From contig CALJOK010000025.1 in the NCBI GenBank assembly GCA_937981555.1, forward strand, positions 62,001-126,000: a stretch of DNA of 64,000 nt, in the 5' to 3' direction. Below are positions 8,991 through 17,275 of the stretch, piece by piece (within the stretch, counting starts at the first letter, position 1; the number at the start of each line of letters is the position of its first letter). A program made the position numbers and the translations under genes. The stretch comes from an uncultured Saprospiraceae bacterium (GTDB lineage: Bacteria > Bacteroidota > Bacteroidia > Chitinophagales > Saprospiraceae). The notes under the pieces were generated by a model. The model saw only the letters and a program-made list of their open reading frames with translations, made no database searches and was not told the origin of the DNA.

Positions 8991-9316
8991 GGTATGTTGT
9001 AGTAAAATATATGTTTGTTCTGGTGCTTTATTAAAGGTAAAACAAAGAATTCTTTTTTCCCAAAAAAAATGAAATAGTTGAATTAAAACTTTCGAGCTAC
9101 TTTTTTTACAAAAAAAATCAAAAAAAGCCTTAAAAATCTAATCAGTTGAAAATTTTTGTGCGAAATTTTAACTGATTATCAATGAGTTATGAATTTTTAA
9201 AATAAAAATTAGAGACAAAAGCTTTGTTTTTAATAAACAAAAGAATTACTTTTGCACTCGCTTTTAAACAAGGCGATTTCTAATTGAAATTTTTATCATT
9301 TTAAAATAATTATAGA
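8991..9316. other. Divergent intergenic region upstream of rplM
   Basis: No gene is seen. The left half is A/T-rich and should contain the promoter of the minus-strand Cys-cluster gene, though no clean consensus was found for it. The right half holds the consensus promoter of the ribosomal gene cluster at 9223-9254 and a roughly 55-nt leader. Confidence 0.6.
9223..9254 (+). promoter_or_regulatory. Consensus Bacteroidota promoter of rplM-rpsI
   Basis: TTTG at 9223-9226 is separated by 20 nt from TACTTTTG at 9247-9254, matching the TTTG/TAnnTTTG consensus used by the primary Bacteroidota sigma factor. Transcription should begin near 9261, giving a leader of about 55 nt before the GTG start at 9317. 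Confidence 0.75.
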
Positions 9317-9754
9317 GTGAATACTTTAAGTTACAAAACTCAATCAGCTAATAAAGATACTGTAGACCGAAAATGGTTTGTAGTAGATGCTGAAGGGCAA
9401 ACTTTGGGACGAATGTGTACCAAGATTGCAACAGTATTAAAAGGTAAACATAAGCCTTCTTATACTCCACACGTAGATACTGGTGACAATGTTATCGTTA
9501 TCAATGCTGATAAAATTCGTTTGACAGGAAGCAAGATGGAACAAAAAGTTTACTTGTCTTACTCTATGTACCCTGGTGGACAAAAAAGCATTACTGCTCA
9601 AGAATTGATGGTTAAAAAACCTTACGCTGTTGTTGAAAGAGCAGTAAAAGGAATGTTACCAAAAAATAAATTGGGACGTGCGATGTTTAAAAAATTATTT
9701 GTGTACGCAGGAGCAGAACACCCGCATGTAGCACAAAAACCTGAAAATCTTTAA
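9317..9754 (+). CDS. rplM: Ribosomal protein L13
   Basis: A 145-residue 50S subunit protein. The N-terminal NTLSYKT and the internal segments [37 protein letters not shown] and [14 protein letters not shown] are typical of L13, and the length is normal. Translation appears to start at GTG (9317): the family N-terminus begins exactly there and no in-frame ATG is nearby. It is followed after 12 bp by rpsI, the universally conserved pair. The upstream promoter is near consensus. Confidence 0.97.
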   Translation: MNTLSYKTQSANKDTVDRKWFVVDAEGQTLGRMCTKIATVLKGKHKPSYTPHVDTGDNVIVINADKIRLTGSKMEQKVYLSYSMYPGGQKSITAQELMVKKPYAVVERAVKGMLPKNKLGRAMFKKLFVYAGAEHPHVAQKPENL

Positions 9755-9766
9755 AAATAGTTTAAT

Positions 9767-10156
9767 ATGGAAATGATAAATGCTATAGGCAGAAGAAAAG
9801 CATCTGTTGCGCGAATTTACTTAACTCAAGGAGAAGGTAAAATCACAGTAAACGGAAAAGATTACAAAGAGTATTTCACAATACCTCATATTCAATCTGA
9901 TATTACTGATCCATTTGATACTGTTGAAATAGATGGTAATATTTATGACGTAAAAGTAAACGTGAACGGAGGTGGATTCAAAGGTCAAGCTCAAGCTATT
10001 AGAATGGCAATTTCAAGAGCATTGGTTAAAATGAATGAAGAATTCAGAAGTCCATTGAAATCAAGAAAATTCTTGATGCGAGATGCACGTGTGGTTGAGC
10101 GTAAGAAATATGGTAAACCAAAAGCACGTAAGAGCTTCCAGTTCTCAAAACGTTAA
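9767..10156 (+). CDS. rpsI: Ribosomal protein S9
   Basis: A 129-residue 30S subunit protein. INAIGRRKASVARIYL at the start, the central NGGGFKGQAQAIRMAISRAL and the basic C-terminus KARKSFQFSKR, which reaches the P-site tRNA in the ribosome, identify it. The start at 9767 (MEMINAIG) is only 12 bp from rplM. An internal ATG at residue 3 is an alternative start. Confidence 0.97.
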   Translation: MEMINAIGRRKASVARIYLTQGEGKITVNGKDYKEYFTIPHIQSDITDPFDTVEIDGNIYDVKVNVNGGGFKGQAQAIRMAISRALVKMNEEFRSPLKSRKFLMRDARVVERKKYGKPKARKSFQFSKR

Positions 10157-10188
10157 TCGTTGGGAGATCGCTTTTGCGAATTTATTTT

Positions 10189-10225
10189 GCCCCTTTTTAT
10201 GCGGGCGTTTTAATCTTTTTTAAAA
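10189..10225 (+). terminator. Weak terminator after rpsI
   Basis: GCCC at 10189-10192 can pair with GGGC at 10203-10206, followed by T-rich sequence to about 10220. The stem is short, so it may only partly separate rplM-rpsI from rpsB. Confidence 0.35.
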
Positions 10226-10309
10226 TCTGTTTGAAAAATATTTTTTGTGAAAAAAGGAAAACGAAAGTTTTCTTTCAAAACAAAAAATAACAAACTAAAA
10301 AATAGTAAA

Positions 10310-11056
10310 ATGGCTAAACCTACTTATCAAGAGTTAATGGATGCAGGCGTTCACTTCGGCCACATGAAGAGAAAGTGGAACCCTAAAATGCAACCAAATA
10401 TTTTTATGGAGCGAAAAGGCATCCATATTATCGATTTGAATAGAACTGATACTGAATTAGACCGAGCTGCAAAAGCATTAAAGCAAATTGCTGCTTCTGG
10501 TAAAAAAATTCTTTTTGTTGCTACAAAAAAGCAAGCACGAGATATCGTTTCTAAAGCGGCGTTAAGTGTTGGAATGCCTTTCGTAGTGGACAGATGGTTA
10601 GGGGGGATGATGACTAACTTTTCAACTATCCGTAAGTCTGTGAAAAAAATGCAGACTATTGATACAATGTTAGCAGATACATCTTTGACTAGTGTAACAA
10701 AGAAAGAAAAGTTGACGTTAACTCGTGAAAGAAATAAATTAGAAAGAGTTTTAGGTGGTATCGCTAATTTGAACCGATTACCTGGAGCAATTTTTATCGT
10801 TGACATAGGACACGAGCACATTGCTTTGGCAGAAGCTACAAAATTAGGAATGAGAACTTTTGGTATGGTAGATACTAATAGTGATCCTAACATAGTAGAT
10901 TATGCTATTCCTGCAAATGACGATGCATCTAAATCTATTTCAATCATTATCAATTATATGGTTGAAGCAATCCAAGATGGATTGAAAGAAGGTGCAAAAG
11001 CTAAGCAAGCTAATAACAAAGCTGCTGTGGATAAAGCTGCTGCTAAACAAGCTTAA
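10310..11056 (+). CDS. rpsB: Ribosomal protein S2
   Basis: A 248-residue 30S protein. The start is placed at ATG 10310 because the family begins near MAKPTYQELMDAGVHFGH; the frame is open further upstream to a GTG at 10247, but that adds a Lys/Asn-rich stretch unlike S2. Visible motifs are GVHFGHMKRKWNPKM, GIHIIDLNRT, FVATKKQARDIV, VDRWLGGMMTNF and the GMVDTNSDPN loop. An Ala/Lys-rich tail ends the protein. It precedes tsf, the usual gene order. Confidence 0.96.
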   Translation: MAKPTYQELMDAGVHFGHMKRKWNPKMQPNIFMERKGIHIIDLNRTDTELDRAAKALKQIAASGKKILFVATKKQARDIVSKAALSVGMPFVVDRWLGGMMTNFSTIRKSVKKMQTIDTMLADTSLTSVTKKEKLTLTRERNKLERVLGGIANLNRLPGAIFIVDIGHEHIALAEATKLGMRTFGMVDTNSDPNIVDYAIPANDDASKSISIIINYMVEAIQDGLKEGAKAKQANNKAAVDKAAAKQA

Positions 11057-11077
11057 TTAGATTTTGGCTTGTAAAAT

Positions 11078-11124
11078 TCACACTCAAAAAATAATTTTCC
11101 TAGAAGATTATTTTTTGAGCGTGA
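11078..11124. terminator. Hairpin between rpsB and tsf
   Basis: CTCAAAAAATAAT (11083-11095) pairs perfectly with 11107-11119, and the flanking TCAC/GTGA extend the stem past one mismatch to about 18 bp. No long U-tract follows, so it may be an attenuator or stability element between rpsB and tsf rather than a full terminator. Confidence 0.5.
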
Positions 11125-11196
11125 ATAAAATTTGAAATTAAATCACTTAATAATCATACTGCCGAATAAATCGGCAAGTCTAAAATTTTTATTAAA

Positions 11197-12045
11197 ATGG
11201 ACGTAAAAATCTCAGCTAAAGACGTAAAAGAATTACGTGACATCTCAGGTGCTGGTATGATGGATTGTAAAAAAGCGTTGACGGAAGCAGGTGGAAACAT
11301 TGAGGAGGCAATCGCAATTCTTCGTAAAAAAGGACAAAAATTATCTGCTAAAAGAGCAGACCGTGATGCTAAAGAAGGTGCGGTAATCGCATTAACTTCT
11401 GACAATAGAAATAATGGAATCATCATACGATTAAGTTGTGAGACTGATTTCGTAGGTAAAGGTGATGCATTTATTGCCTTAGCTACTTCAATTGGAGAAG
11501 TTGCTTTGAAAAATCTTCCTGAATCATTAGAAGCTTTATTGGCTTTACCTTACGATGCAGAAATGAACGTAGGAGATAAAGTAACAGAGCAAGTAGGTGT
11601 ATTTGGAGAAAAAGTAGAAGTGAAAGCTTACGAGAAAGTAGTTACTACTGCTGGTGAAGGTCAAGTTTTACCATACATACACATGGGTAACCGTGCTGCT
11701 GTTTTGGTTGCATTAAACTTAGAAGGACCTGATTATGTAGAGCCAGGTAAAAATGTTGCGATGCAAGTTGCTGCAATGAAGCCTTTAGGTTTGAACAAAG
11801 ATAGTATTGATCCTGCTGTGATTGAAAAAGAGATGGAAATCAATATGGATCAAGCTCGACAATTAGGAAAACCAGAAGCAATGTTAGAAAGAATTGCATC
11901 AGGTAAAATGAATAAGTTTTTCAAAGAGAATACTTTGATGGCTCAAATCTATGTAAAAGATGGTTCAATGACTGTTGAATCATATTTACAAAGTGCCCAC
12001 AAAGATTTGACTGTAACTGAATTCAAACATGTTGCATTAGGTTAA
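11197..12045 (+). CDS. tsf: Translation elongation factor Ts
   Basis: A 282-residue guanine-nucleotide exchange factor for EF-Tu. The N-terminal UBA-like domain (1-60) contains LRDISGAGMMDCKKAL, and CETDFVGKGDAF (about 84-95) carries the TDFV motif that contacts EF-Tu. The dimerisation/core region with GNRAAVLVAL and the C-terminal QIYVKDGSMTVESYL follow. Length is within the usual range. It is followed by a strong terminator. Confidence 0.96.
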   Translation: MDVKISAKDVKELRDISGAGMMDCKKALTEAGGNIEEAIAILRKKGQKLSAKRADRDAKEGAVIALTSDNRNNGIIIRLSCETDFVGKGDAFIALATSIGEVALKNLPESLEALLALPYDAEMNVGDKVTEQVGVFGEKVEVKAYEKVVTTAGEGQVLPYIHMGNRAAVLVALNLEGPDYVEPGKNVAMQVAAMKPLGLNKDSIDPAVIEKEMEINMDQARQLGKPEAMLERIASGKMNKFFKENTLMAQIYVKDGSMTVESYLQSAHKDLTVTEFKHVALG

Positions 12046-12075
12046 TTTTTTGATATGAAAAATTAATAAAAATAT

Positions 12076-12110
12076 AAAAGCGAATTATTTATTTAATTCG
12101 CTTTTTTTTT
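12076..12110 (+). terminator. Intrinsic terminator of tsf
   Basis: AAAAGCGAATTA (12076-12087) pairs with TAATTCGCTTTT (12094-12105), with a 6-nt loop and a run of nine T ending at 12110. This separates tsf from pyrH. Confidence 0.85.
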
Positions 12111-12159
12111 GACCAAGACGGAGTATAAAATTTTTTCCAAAAAATAAATATCATTTGAC

Positions 12160-12873
12160 ATGGCAATTAAATATAAAAGAATCCTTCTTAAACTTAGTGG
12201 TGAATCTTTGATGGGAAATCAAGAATTTGGAATCGAACCATTAATGTTAAAACATTATGCTGAACAAATTAAGGAATTAGTTGAAGCAGGTGTACAGGTT
12301 GCAGTTGTAATTGGAGGTGGAAATATCTTCAGAGGATTACAAGCTAAAGAAACGGGGATCGGAAGAGTTCAAGGAGATTACATGGGAATGCTAGCAACCG
12401 TAATTAATGGGATGGCGTTGCAAGGTGCGTTGGAAGGTGTTGATGTTTTCACTCGTTTGGTAACAGCTATCGAAATGCGAGAAATTGCAGAACCTTACAT
12501 TCGAAGAAAAGCAATTAGTCATTTGAGAAAAGGGCGAGTGGTTATTTTTTCAGCTGGAACAGGAAGTCCATATTTTACTACGGATTCTGCTGCGGCACTT
12601 CGAGCAAATGAGATTGGTGCAGATGTAATTTTGAAAGGAACACGGGTGGACGGAGTCTACACCGCTGACCCAGAAAAAGATCCAACGGCAACTCGATACG
12701 AAACGATTACTTTTACGGAAGTTCTGAACAAAGGATTAAAGGTGATGGATAAAACTGCTTTCACACTTTGTCAAGAAAATGATTTACCGATTATCGTTTT
12801 TGATATAGGAAGAAAAGAAAATTTGATGAGAATTATTAAAGGGGAAGCTGTGGGGACATTGGTGGAAGGATAA
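12160..12873 (+). CDS. pyrH: UMP kinase
   Basis: A 237-residue amino-acid-kinase-fold enzyme that makes UDP from UMP and [12 protein letters not shown] near the N-terminus, the GGGNIFRG loop, [12 protein letters not shown] and the nucleotide-binding segment [17 protein letters not shown] followed by VDGVYTADP match bacterial PyrH. It lies directly after tsf, a common order in bacteria, but with a terminator between them, so it probably has its own promoter in the 114-bp gap. Confidence 0.96.
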   Translation: MAIKYKRILLKLSGESLMGNQEFGIEPLMLKHYAEQIKELVEAGVQVAVVIGGGNIFRGLQAKETGIGRVQGDYMGMLATVINGMALQGALEGVDVFTRLVTAIEMREIAEPYIRRKAISHLRKGRVVIFSAGTGSPYFTTDSAAALRANEIGADVILKGTRVDGVYTADPEKDPTATRYETITFTEVLNKGLKVMDKTAFTLCQENDLPIIVFDIGRKENLMRIIKGEAVGTLVEG

Positions 12874-12896
12874 TTTTTTAATAAACTTTATAAGTT

Positions 12897-12938
12897 AAAA
12901 AAGAGGTGGTGACATTTTATAGTCATCACCTCTTTTTA
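12897..12938 (+). terminator. Intrinsic terminator of pyrH
   Basis: A stem built on GAGGTGGTGAC and GTCATCACCTC (one G-T pair), flanked by A and T runs, lies about 25-65 bp after the pyrH stop and ends in TTTTT. Confidence 0.85.
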
Positions 12939-12999
12939 ATTTTTCGATATTAGTTTGACAAGGTTCATTTTGCGTATTGAGAATTACCTTTTCTAAACT

Positions 13000-13007
13000 T
13001 ATCTTTG
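13000..13007 (+). promoter_or_regulatory. Promoter -7 element of the AraC-type regulator gene
   Basis: TATCTTTG matches TAnnTTTG. A partial -33 (ATTG at 12976-12979) is 20 nt upstream. Start codon of the regulator is 60 bp downstream. Confidence 0.5.
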
Positions 13008-13066
13008 CGCTTTTTTCTAAGCAACTTTAACGGACTCAATTTCTCCACTCAGAGATTATCAAAGGA

Positions 13067-14227
13067 ATGAATACAATTAATATTATTGGGATTAGCATTG
13101 TCGCTGTTTTTCTACTTTTTATTTTTATGAAAAAAGATAAACAGTTGACCGATTATTTTTTGATTGCGATCAATCTTATTTTAGCAGGATTTTTTTTAAG
13201 TGATCTCTGGTTACAAACTGGTTTTACAAGAGTTAATTACTTTTTTCATAATGTGGTAGGATTCTATTTATTTCCTGCATTCTTGACTTATGGAATGTTA
13301 TTGATAAATGGAAAGAACAAAGTTCAGAAGAGTTGGTGGTGGTTTTATATTTATGCTGTTGGATTTACAACTTTCATGTTATTGGATCTTATTTTTTTGA
13401 CAGATTATGATGCCGCGTTATTAGAAGAAAGATACTATTCTCCAACTTTGAGTTATCATTTCTTTTTTAAAACACATAAGTTATTTGTTATTGTATCGCT
13501 GATTTGGTTTTTATCAAAATTGAAAAAATACCAATCCAAGATAAAAGATTTCTATTCTTTCATTGAGCCATTACAACTAAATTGGGTGAAAAATTTTGCT
13601 TACATTTTTATCATAATTAATACCGTTTCATTGTTTGGTTTTTTGAGTTATAATTTTGGATGGATTCAAGATATTGGAAATGTCTACACATTGGTCAATT
13701 CTCTTTTAGTTTTATCTATTTTTTATTTGAGTTATCATGGCATCAAGCAATATACTTTGGCTCATTTTCAACCAATAGAATTGGAGGAGGAAAAAATCAA
13801 AACGTCTAGCTCTATCGAAAAAACTACGACTGAAAGTTTAGAGAAAGAAAAATATAAAACGTCTTCTTTGACAGCGGAAGAAATGGATAATATTTTTAAA
13901 AATCTAAAAACATTTTTTGAAGAAAAAGAACTTTATAAAGAGCCTCAATTAAAAATTCAGACTGTCGCTGAAAACTTAAAGATATCTTCTCACCATCTTT
14001 CTCAAACGATTAATTCAAAGACTGAAAAACCTTTTTACGATTTCGTCAACGAGTATCGAGTCAATAAATTAAAAGAAAAATTAATCAGTCCAACTCATCA
14101 ACATTATACGATCTTGGCTTTGGGTTTAGAATGTGGTTTTAATTCTAAAGCTTCTCTTAATCGGATATTTAAACTTCACACAGAACAGTCTCCTTCTCAA
14201 TATCAAAAGTCTCATCTTCTAAAATAA
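13067..14227 (+). CDS. Membrane-anchored AraC-family transcriptional regulator
   Basis: A 386-residue protein with two parts. Residues about 1-230 hold six or seven hydrophobic segments (for example 5-20, 30-50, 60-85, 95-115, 180-200, 210-228). After a Glu/Lys/Thr-rich linker, residues about 280-383 form an AraC-type DNA-binding domain with two helix-turn-helix units; NLKISSHHLSQTIN is the first recognition unit and LALGLECGFNSKASLNRIF the second, ending in the usual SPSQYQ. This architecture is common in Bacteroidota and suggests a membrane sensor that binds DNA directly. Its signal is unknown; the three downstream exported proteins are candidate targets by position only. Confidence 0.85.
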   Translation: MNTINIIGISIVAVFLLFIFMKKDKQLTDYFLIAINLILAGFFLSDLWLQTGFTRVNYFFHNVVGFYLFPAFLTYGMLLINGKNKVQKSWWWFYIYAVGFTTFMLLDLIFLTDYDAALLEERYYSPTLSYHFFFKTHKLFVIVSLIWFLSKLKKYQSKIKDFYSFIEPLQLNWVKNFAYIFIIINTVSLFGFLSYNFGWIQDIGNVYTLVNSLLVLSIFYLSYHGIKQYTLAHFQPIELEEEKIKTSSSIEKTTTESLEKEKYKTSSLTAEEMDNIFKNLKTFFEEKELYKEPQLKIQTVAENLKISSHHLSQTINSKTEKPFYDFVNEYRVNKLKEKLISPTHQHYTILALGLECGFNSKASLNRIFKLHTEQSPSQYQKSHLLK

Positions 14228-14249
14228 GTCCTATTTATAAGGTTCTTAG

Positions 14250-14273
14250 CGACTCATTCTCTCGAATGAGGCG
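14250..14273. repeat. REP-like small hairpin
   Basis: CTCATTC (14253-14259) pairs perfectly with GAATGAG (14264-14270) around a TCTC loop, and CG/CG pairs extend it past one mismatch. It resembles the hairpin at 33904-33925 in loop type and may belong to a dispersed palindromic family. Confidence 0.35.
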
Positions 14274-14468
14274 ATTCTGCTATGGTTTCATCCCAACTTT
14301 GTGTCATCAATTTTTCTTAACCAAAAAAGTAAAAAGATGAAGTTTTCAAAGTTTTCTCCTAGAGATGATTGCCTTAATTATTTTTTCAAAACACCAGTTT
14401 TTTCTAATGAAATGCCTAAAGGAAATAATTCCTCAGGTGTTATTTCCAACCTTAAAAAGTAAATAAAA

Positions 14469-15137
14469 ATGAGAGTTTTAGTTATCGTATTAATATTATT
14501 TTTTGTAAAAATAAATGTTGAAGCACAGTCTACTTTTGGATTGTCTCTTGGAACATCCAGAACTGATAATCACACAGAATCCATCTGGTATCAAAAATCA
14601 ATTTCCGATAAATTTAGTGTTGGTTTACAGTTTCGAAACGGAGATATCAAGTATCGGTTTATCAATGCACGTGCGGTACAAAGTGGGAGTGTGCAACATG
14701 CAGGCTTAGTTTTAGGCTATAAAATAAAAGAAACAGAGAAGTTTAGATTTGATTTTAATTTGTCTGGTACCTATCGAAGAGTAAACTCGGATGAAGTGGA
14801 GGTAGAAGGAGATGGAACAAATGGTTTCGAGATAGATGGAAATCTTTTACTTGGGTTTAAAGTCTCGAACAATGTATTTTTTCATGCTGGTACTTTGTTA
14901 AGATATGTTACTCAAACGAGCGCAGATGCCATCACCGATGAACAATTACCTTCCCCTATTTTGACTAACGCATTTTCTTATCAGGCCAATCAAAATCTGT
15001 TTAGTTTAAAAACTTATTTCGGCCCAGCAAATGGTGCAGGTGGAGATACCTTAAAATTTTATTGGCAAGTATCTGTAGGTTTTCAAAGGGCTATTAATTC
15101 TTCTGATTCGAATGATATTCCTTTTCTCAATTTTTAA
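14469..15137 (+). CDS. Exported outer-membrane beta-barrel-like protein
   Basis: A 222-residue protein with a signal peptide (hydrophobic 1-17, probable cleavage after VEAQS). The mature part alternates amphipathic strands such as KFSVGLQFRNGDIKYRF and FRFDFNLSGTYRRV and ends in Phe (IPFLNF), consistent with a small outer-membrane barrel. No specific family is recognised. It is followed 20 bp later by a second protein of similar type and is probably co-transcribed with it. Confidence 0.65.
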   Translation: MRVLVIVLILFFVKINVEAQSTFGLSLGTSRTDNHTESIWYQKSISDKFSVGLQFRNGDIKYRFINARAVQSGSVQHAGLVLGYKIKETEKFRFDFNLSGTYRRVNSDEVEVEGDGTNGFEIDGNLLLGFKVSNNVFFHAGTLLRYVTQTSADAITDEQLPSPILTNAFSYQANQNLFSLKTYFGPANGAGGDTLKFYWQVSVGFQRAINSSDSNDIPFLNF

Positions 15138-15157
15138 AAAATTAAAACATAAATAAA

Positions 15158-15847
15158 ATGAAATTTATAAAATTTTTAATACCCGTAAGTGTATTGTTAT
15201 TTATTTTTTCAACTAAAACATTTGCGCAAGATCAAGTAACCAAATCTGGAATTGGTTTTTATTTTAATCCACATTATTCAGCGATGTTTCTTGAGAATCA
15301 TGTTGGGAATGCCTTTGGATTTAATTTAGGAATTAGTTCTGAAAATCGAAAATGGACAGCTGGGTTTAGATTCTTTTCGAGGAGTGGCCCAATCAATGAG
15401 CATCAAGAATATGATTTAGTTTTAACGGATGGACAAACCTATAAAGGGAAAACTGTTTTAAAGTTGGGAGCGGATCATGGCTATGTTGGTTTAGAAGTGG
15501 CCTATAATTTCCGATTATCGGATGATAAGCTCTTGCTAAGGATTCCTGTTTCTTTTGGTTCAATTGGAGCTGGGTTTTATAATAAAGGGGAGGATAGAAT
15601 TACGCCTGATGGAAGACGAGTCAGCGAGTGGGAGGATGATTTGCAAGCAGGGAATGATGCGGGATTTGGTACAGCTTTAGAGATTGGGGTAGAAGCATTT
15701 TATAGTCCGTTTGAGAATTTGCCCTACATCGCTTTTGGAGGAGGAGCTCATTATACGAAAACGTTTGGCTACGAAAGTTTCCTAGGTGGTGATGACTATT
15801 ACAATGATAAATTAAGAATTACGGCAGGGATGTATTTTAGTTTTTAA
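15158..15847 (+). CDS. Exported outer-membrane beta-barrel-like protein
   Basis: A 229-residue protein with a signal peptide ending near TFAQDQ and a strand-rich mature part (for example NRKWTAGFRFFSRSG, DHGYVGLEVAYNFRL) that finishes in RITAGMYFSF, a canonical terminal barrel strand with C-terminal Phe. It follows the previous gene by 20 bp. Its last 50 bases recur perfectly about 1 kb downstream at 16829-16878, showing a local duplication. Function unknown. Confidence 0.65.
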   Translation: MKFIKFLIPVSVLLFIFSTKTFAQDQVTKSGIGFYFNPHYSAMFLENHVGNAFGFNLGISSENRKWTAGFRFFSRSGPINEHQEYDLVLTDGQTYKGKTVLKLGADHGYVGLEVAYNFRLSDDKLLLRIPVSFGSIGAGFYNKGEDRITPDGRRVSEWEDDLQAGNDAGFGTALEIGVEAFYSPFENLPYIAFGGGAHYTKTFGYESFLGGDDYYNDKLRITAGMYFSF

Positions 15848-15943
15848 TCAAAAAATTACTTCTTGATTTTGGGTATACTTTTTTATAATGATGAATCAAA
15901 GAGGTTCTATACAAATAAGTCTAGTAATTAACATTTAAAATAA

Positions 15944-16804
15944 ATGAATAAATTTAAAATATCACTAGTCATATTAGGGATAGTATTTTTCTCAATAACC
16001 AAATCTATGGGACAAGCTTGGACACAACAAAAAGGTGCTAGCTATTCTCAGATAGGTTATTCATCGATAATTGGAGATAATAAATATAACGATAATGGTG
16101 ATTTTCTGAATTTAAGCAGAGAGGTATCCGATCTTACACTTCAGTTATACCATGAGCATGGCGTAACGGATAGATTGACTGTTATTGGAAATTTCCCAAT
16201 TAAATTTGTAAGTACTGGAAATGATGCTGATTCAGCAGGCTTCAGCGGAAATATACTACCTTCTGGAAATTTGAAGGGGCTAGGAAATGTTAGTTTGTCA
16301 GCGGTTAATGGTTTAAAACAAAAAGGCAGTTGGGTTTACTCCGTGCAACTAGCTGCAATGTTAAATACCGCTAGTGAAAAACAAAATATTGGTTTAAGAA
16401 CAGGGGTTAATGCATGGGGAATAGCTCCTTCATTTCACATGGGTTATGGACATAAAAAGTTTTGGTCATCATTTGACCTTGGAGGTAAATTTCGATCAAA
16501 TGATTACAGCACTCAATTATTTTCAACATTTCAAATTGGAACTAAGATAAAAGATCATTTTCATTTGATAGGGCAATTTATGGTCTTACAATCAATGAAA
16601 GACGGAAACGCAGCTGACGGAAATGCAATAGAAACAGGCCTTTACACCAATGATGTTGGATATGCTGCTTTCAGCCTAAAACTAGGTTATCAATTTAAAA
16701 GTGACTTAAGTATTTGGGGAGCATTTGGAGGAGGTTTTTATGGAAATGATGTTTTAGGTGCACCAGCATTTTCAATTGCATTGAGTTATACGAGAAAAAG
16801 GTAA
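15944..16804 (+). CDS. Exported outer-membrane transporter-like beta-barrel protein
   Basis: A 286-residue protein with a signal peptide cleaved near SMGQAW. The mature sequence has repeated strands, including the phrases LYHEHGVTDRLTVIGNFPIKF and SVQLAAMLNTASEKQNIGLRTG, which resemble bacterial transporter-type outer-membrane barrels related to DUF3187/alpha-amylase-like channel families; this resemblance is weak. Unlike its neighbours the protein does not end in Phe but in SYTRKR. The reading frame continues after its TAA directly into the duplicated tail of the preceding gene, so its 3' end may have been altered by recombination. Confidence 0.6.
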   Translation: MNKFKISLVILGIVFFSITKSMGQAWTQQKGASYSQIGYSSIIGDNKYNDNGDFLNLSREVSDLTLQLYHEHGVTDRLTVIGNFPIKFVSTGNDADSAGFSGNILPSGNLKGLGNVSLSAVNGLKQKGSWVYSVQLAAMLNTASEKQNIGLRTGVNAWGIAPSFHMGYGHKKFWSSFDLGGKFRSNDYSTQLFSTFQIGTKIKDHFHLIGQFMVLQSMKDGNAADGNAIETGLYTNDVGYAAFSLKLGYQFKSDLSIWGAFGGGFYGNDVLGAPAFSIALSYTRKR

Positions 16805-16879
16805 CTTAATTGCATTGTTGGAGAAGGTTATTACAATGATAAATTAAGAATTACGGCAGGGATGTATTTTAGTTTTTAG
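16805..16879 (+). pseudogene. Duplicated 3' end of the 15158-15847 gene
   Basis: Bases 16829-16878 are identical to 15797-15846. Translated, the piece reads YYNDKLRITAGMYFSF followed by TAG, preceded by GEG where the parent has GDD. There is no start codon and it lies in frame just after the TAA of the preceding gene, so it is a remnant of a paralogue or of an earlier gene end rather than a functional gene. Confidence 0.8.
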
Positions 16880-16935
16880 TAGAATTTCTGATAATGCTTT
16901 TCAATATATTTAGAAGATTTTACTTTTTTGGTTTT

Positions 16936-17018
16936 GGGTATGGACATAATCTTTTATGTTCATGCCCATTCAAAAAAACCGATTTTGCAGAACCAGTTTT
17001 TTTGAATCGTATGGACAT
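16936..17018. repeat. Compound hairpin/direct repeat region
   Basis: A 14-bp stem (16936-16949 with 16954-16967, two G-T pairs) is followed by a 12-bp stem (16968-16979 with 16996-17007). The 9-mer TATGGACAT occurs at 16939-16947 and again at 17010-17018. It lies between the duplicated tail and the convergent minus-strand arsenic genes and may act as a bidirectional terminator. Confidence 0.5.
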
Positions 17019-17059
17019 TAAAACCATTCTTTGTACTTAGTTGGTTTTAGAAAACAGAT

Positions 17060-17272
17060 TTACTTTTTGAGGAACGAAAAAATTGAAATCACTCCTAACA
17101 ATACACCTACAAAAATAAAAACCTCCTGAGTATTTTCAATAAAAGTAACTGCCCAAGTGAGTATAGTCACACCGCCAAACCAAATAGCTAATGAACTTAT
17201 CCAACAACAACTTGTCCCAATAAAAAATGCTGCAACACTTCCCCAAAAAGTATTTTTATGATTAAATTTCAT
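17060..17272 (-). CDS. Small two-helix membrane protein with Cys-Cys motif (MerT-like)
   Basis: A 70-residue protein with two hydrophobic helices (about 10-33 and 46-67). The first contains TSCCWISSLAIWFGG, with adjacent Cys22-Cys23 in the membrane, reminiscent of the vicinal Cys pair in the first helix of MerT-type mercuric transporters. It starts 3 bp after the arsM stop codon, so it is almost certainly translated from the same mRNA. A role in metalloid or thiol-reactive metal movement is inferred from the Cys pair and the neighbour; it is shorter than MerT (about 116 residues, three helices) and could be something else. Confidence 0.65.
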   Translation of the reverse strand: MKFNHKNTFWGSVAAFFIGTSCCWISSLAIWFGGVTILTWAVTFIENTQEVFIFVGVLLGVISIFSFLKK

Positions 17273-17275
17273 CTT

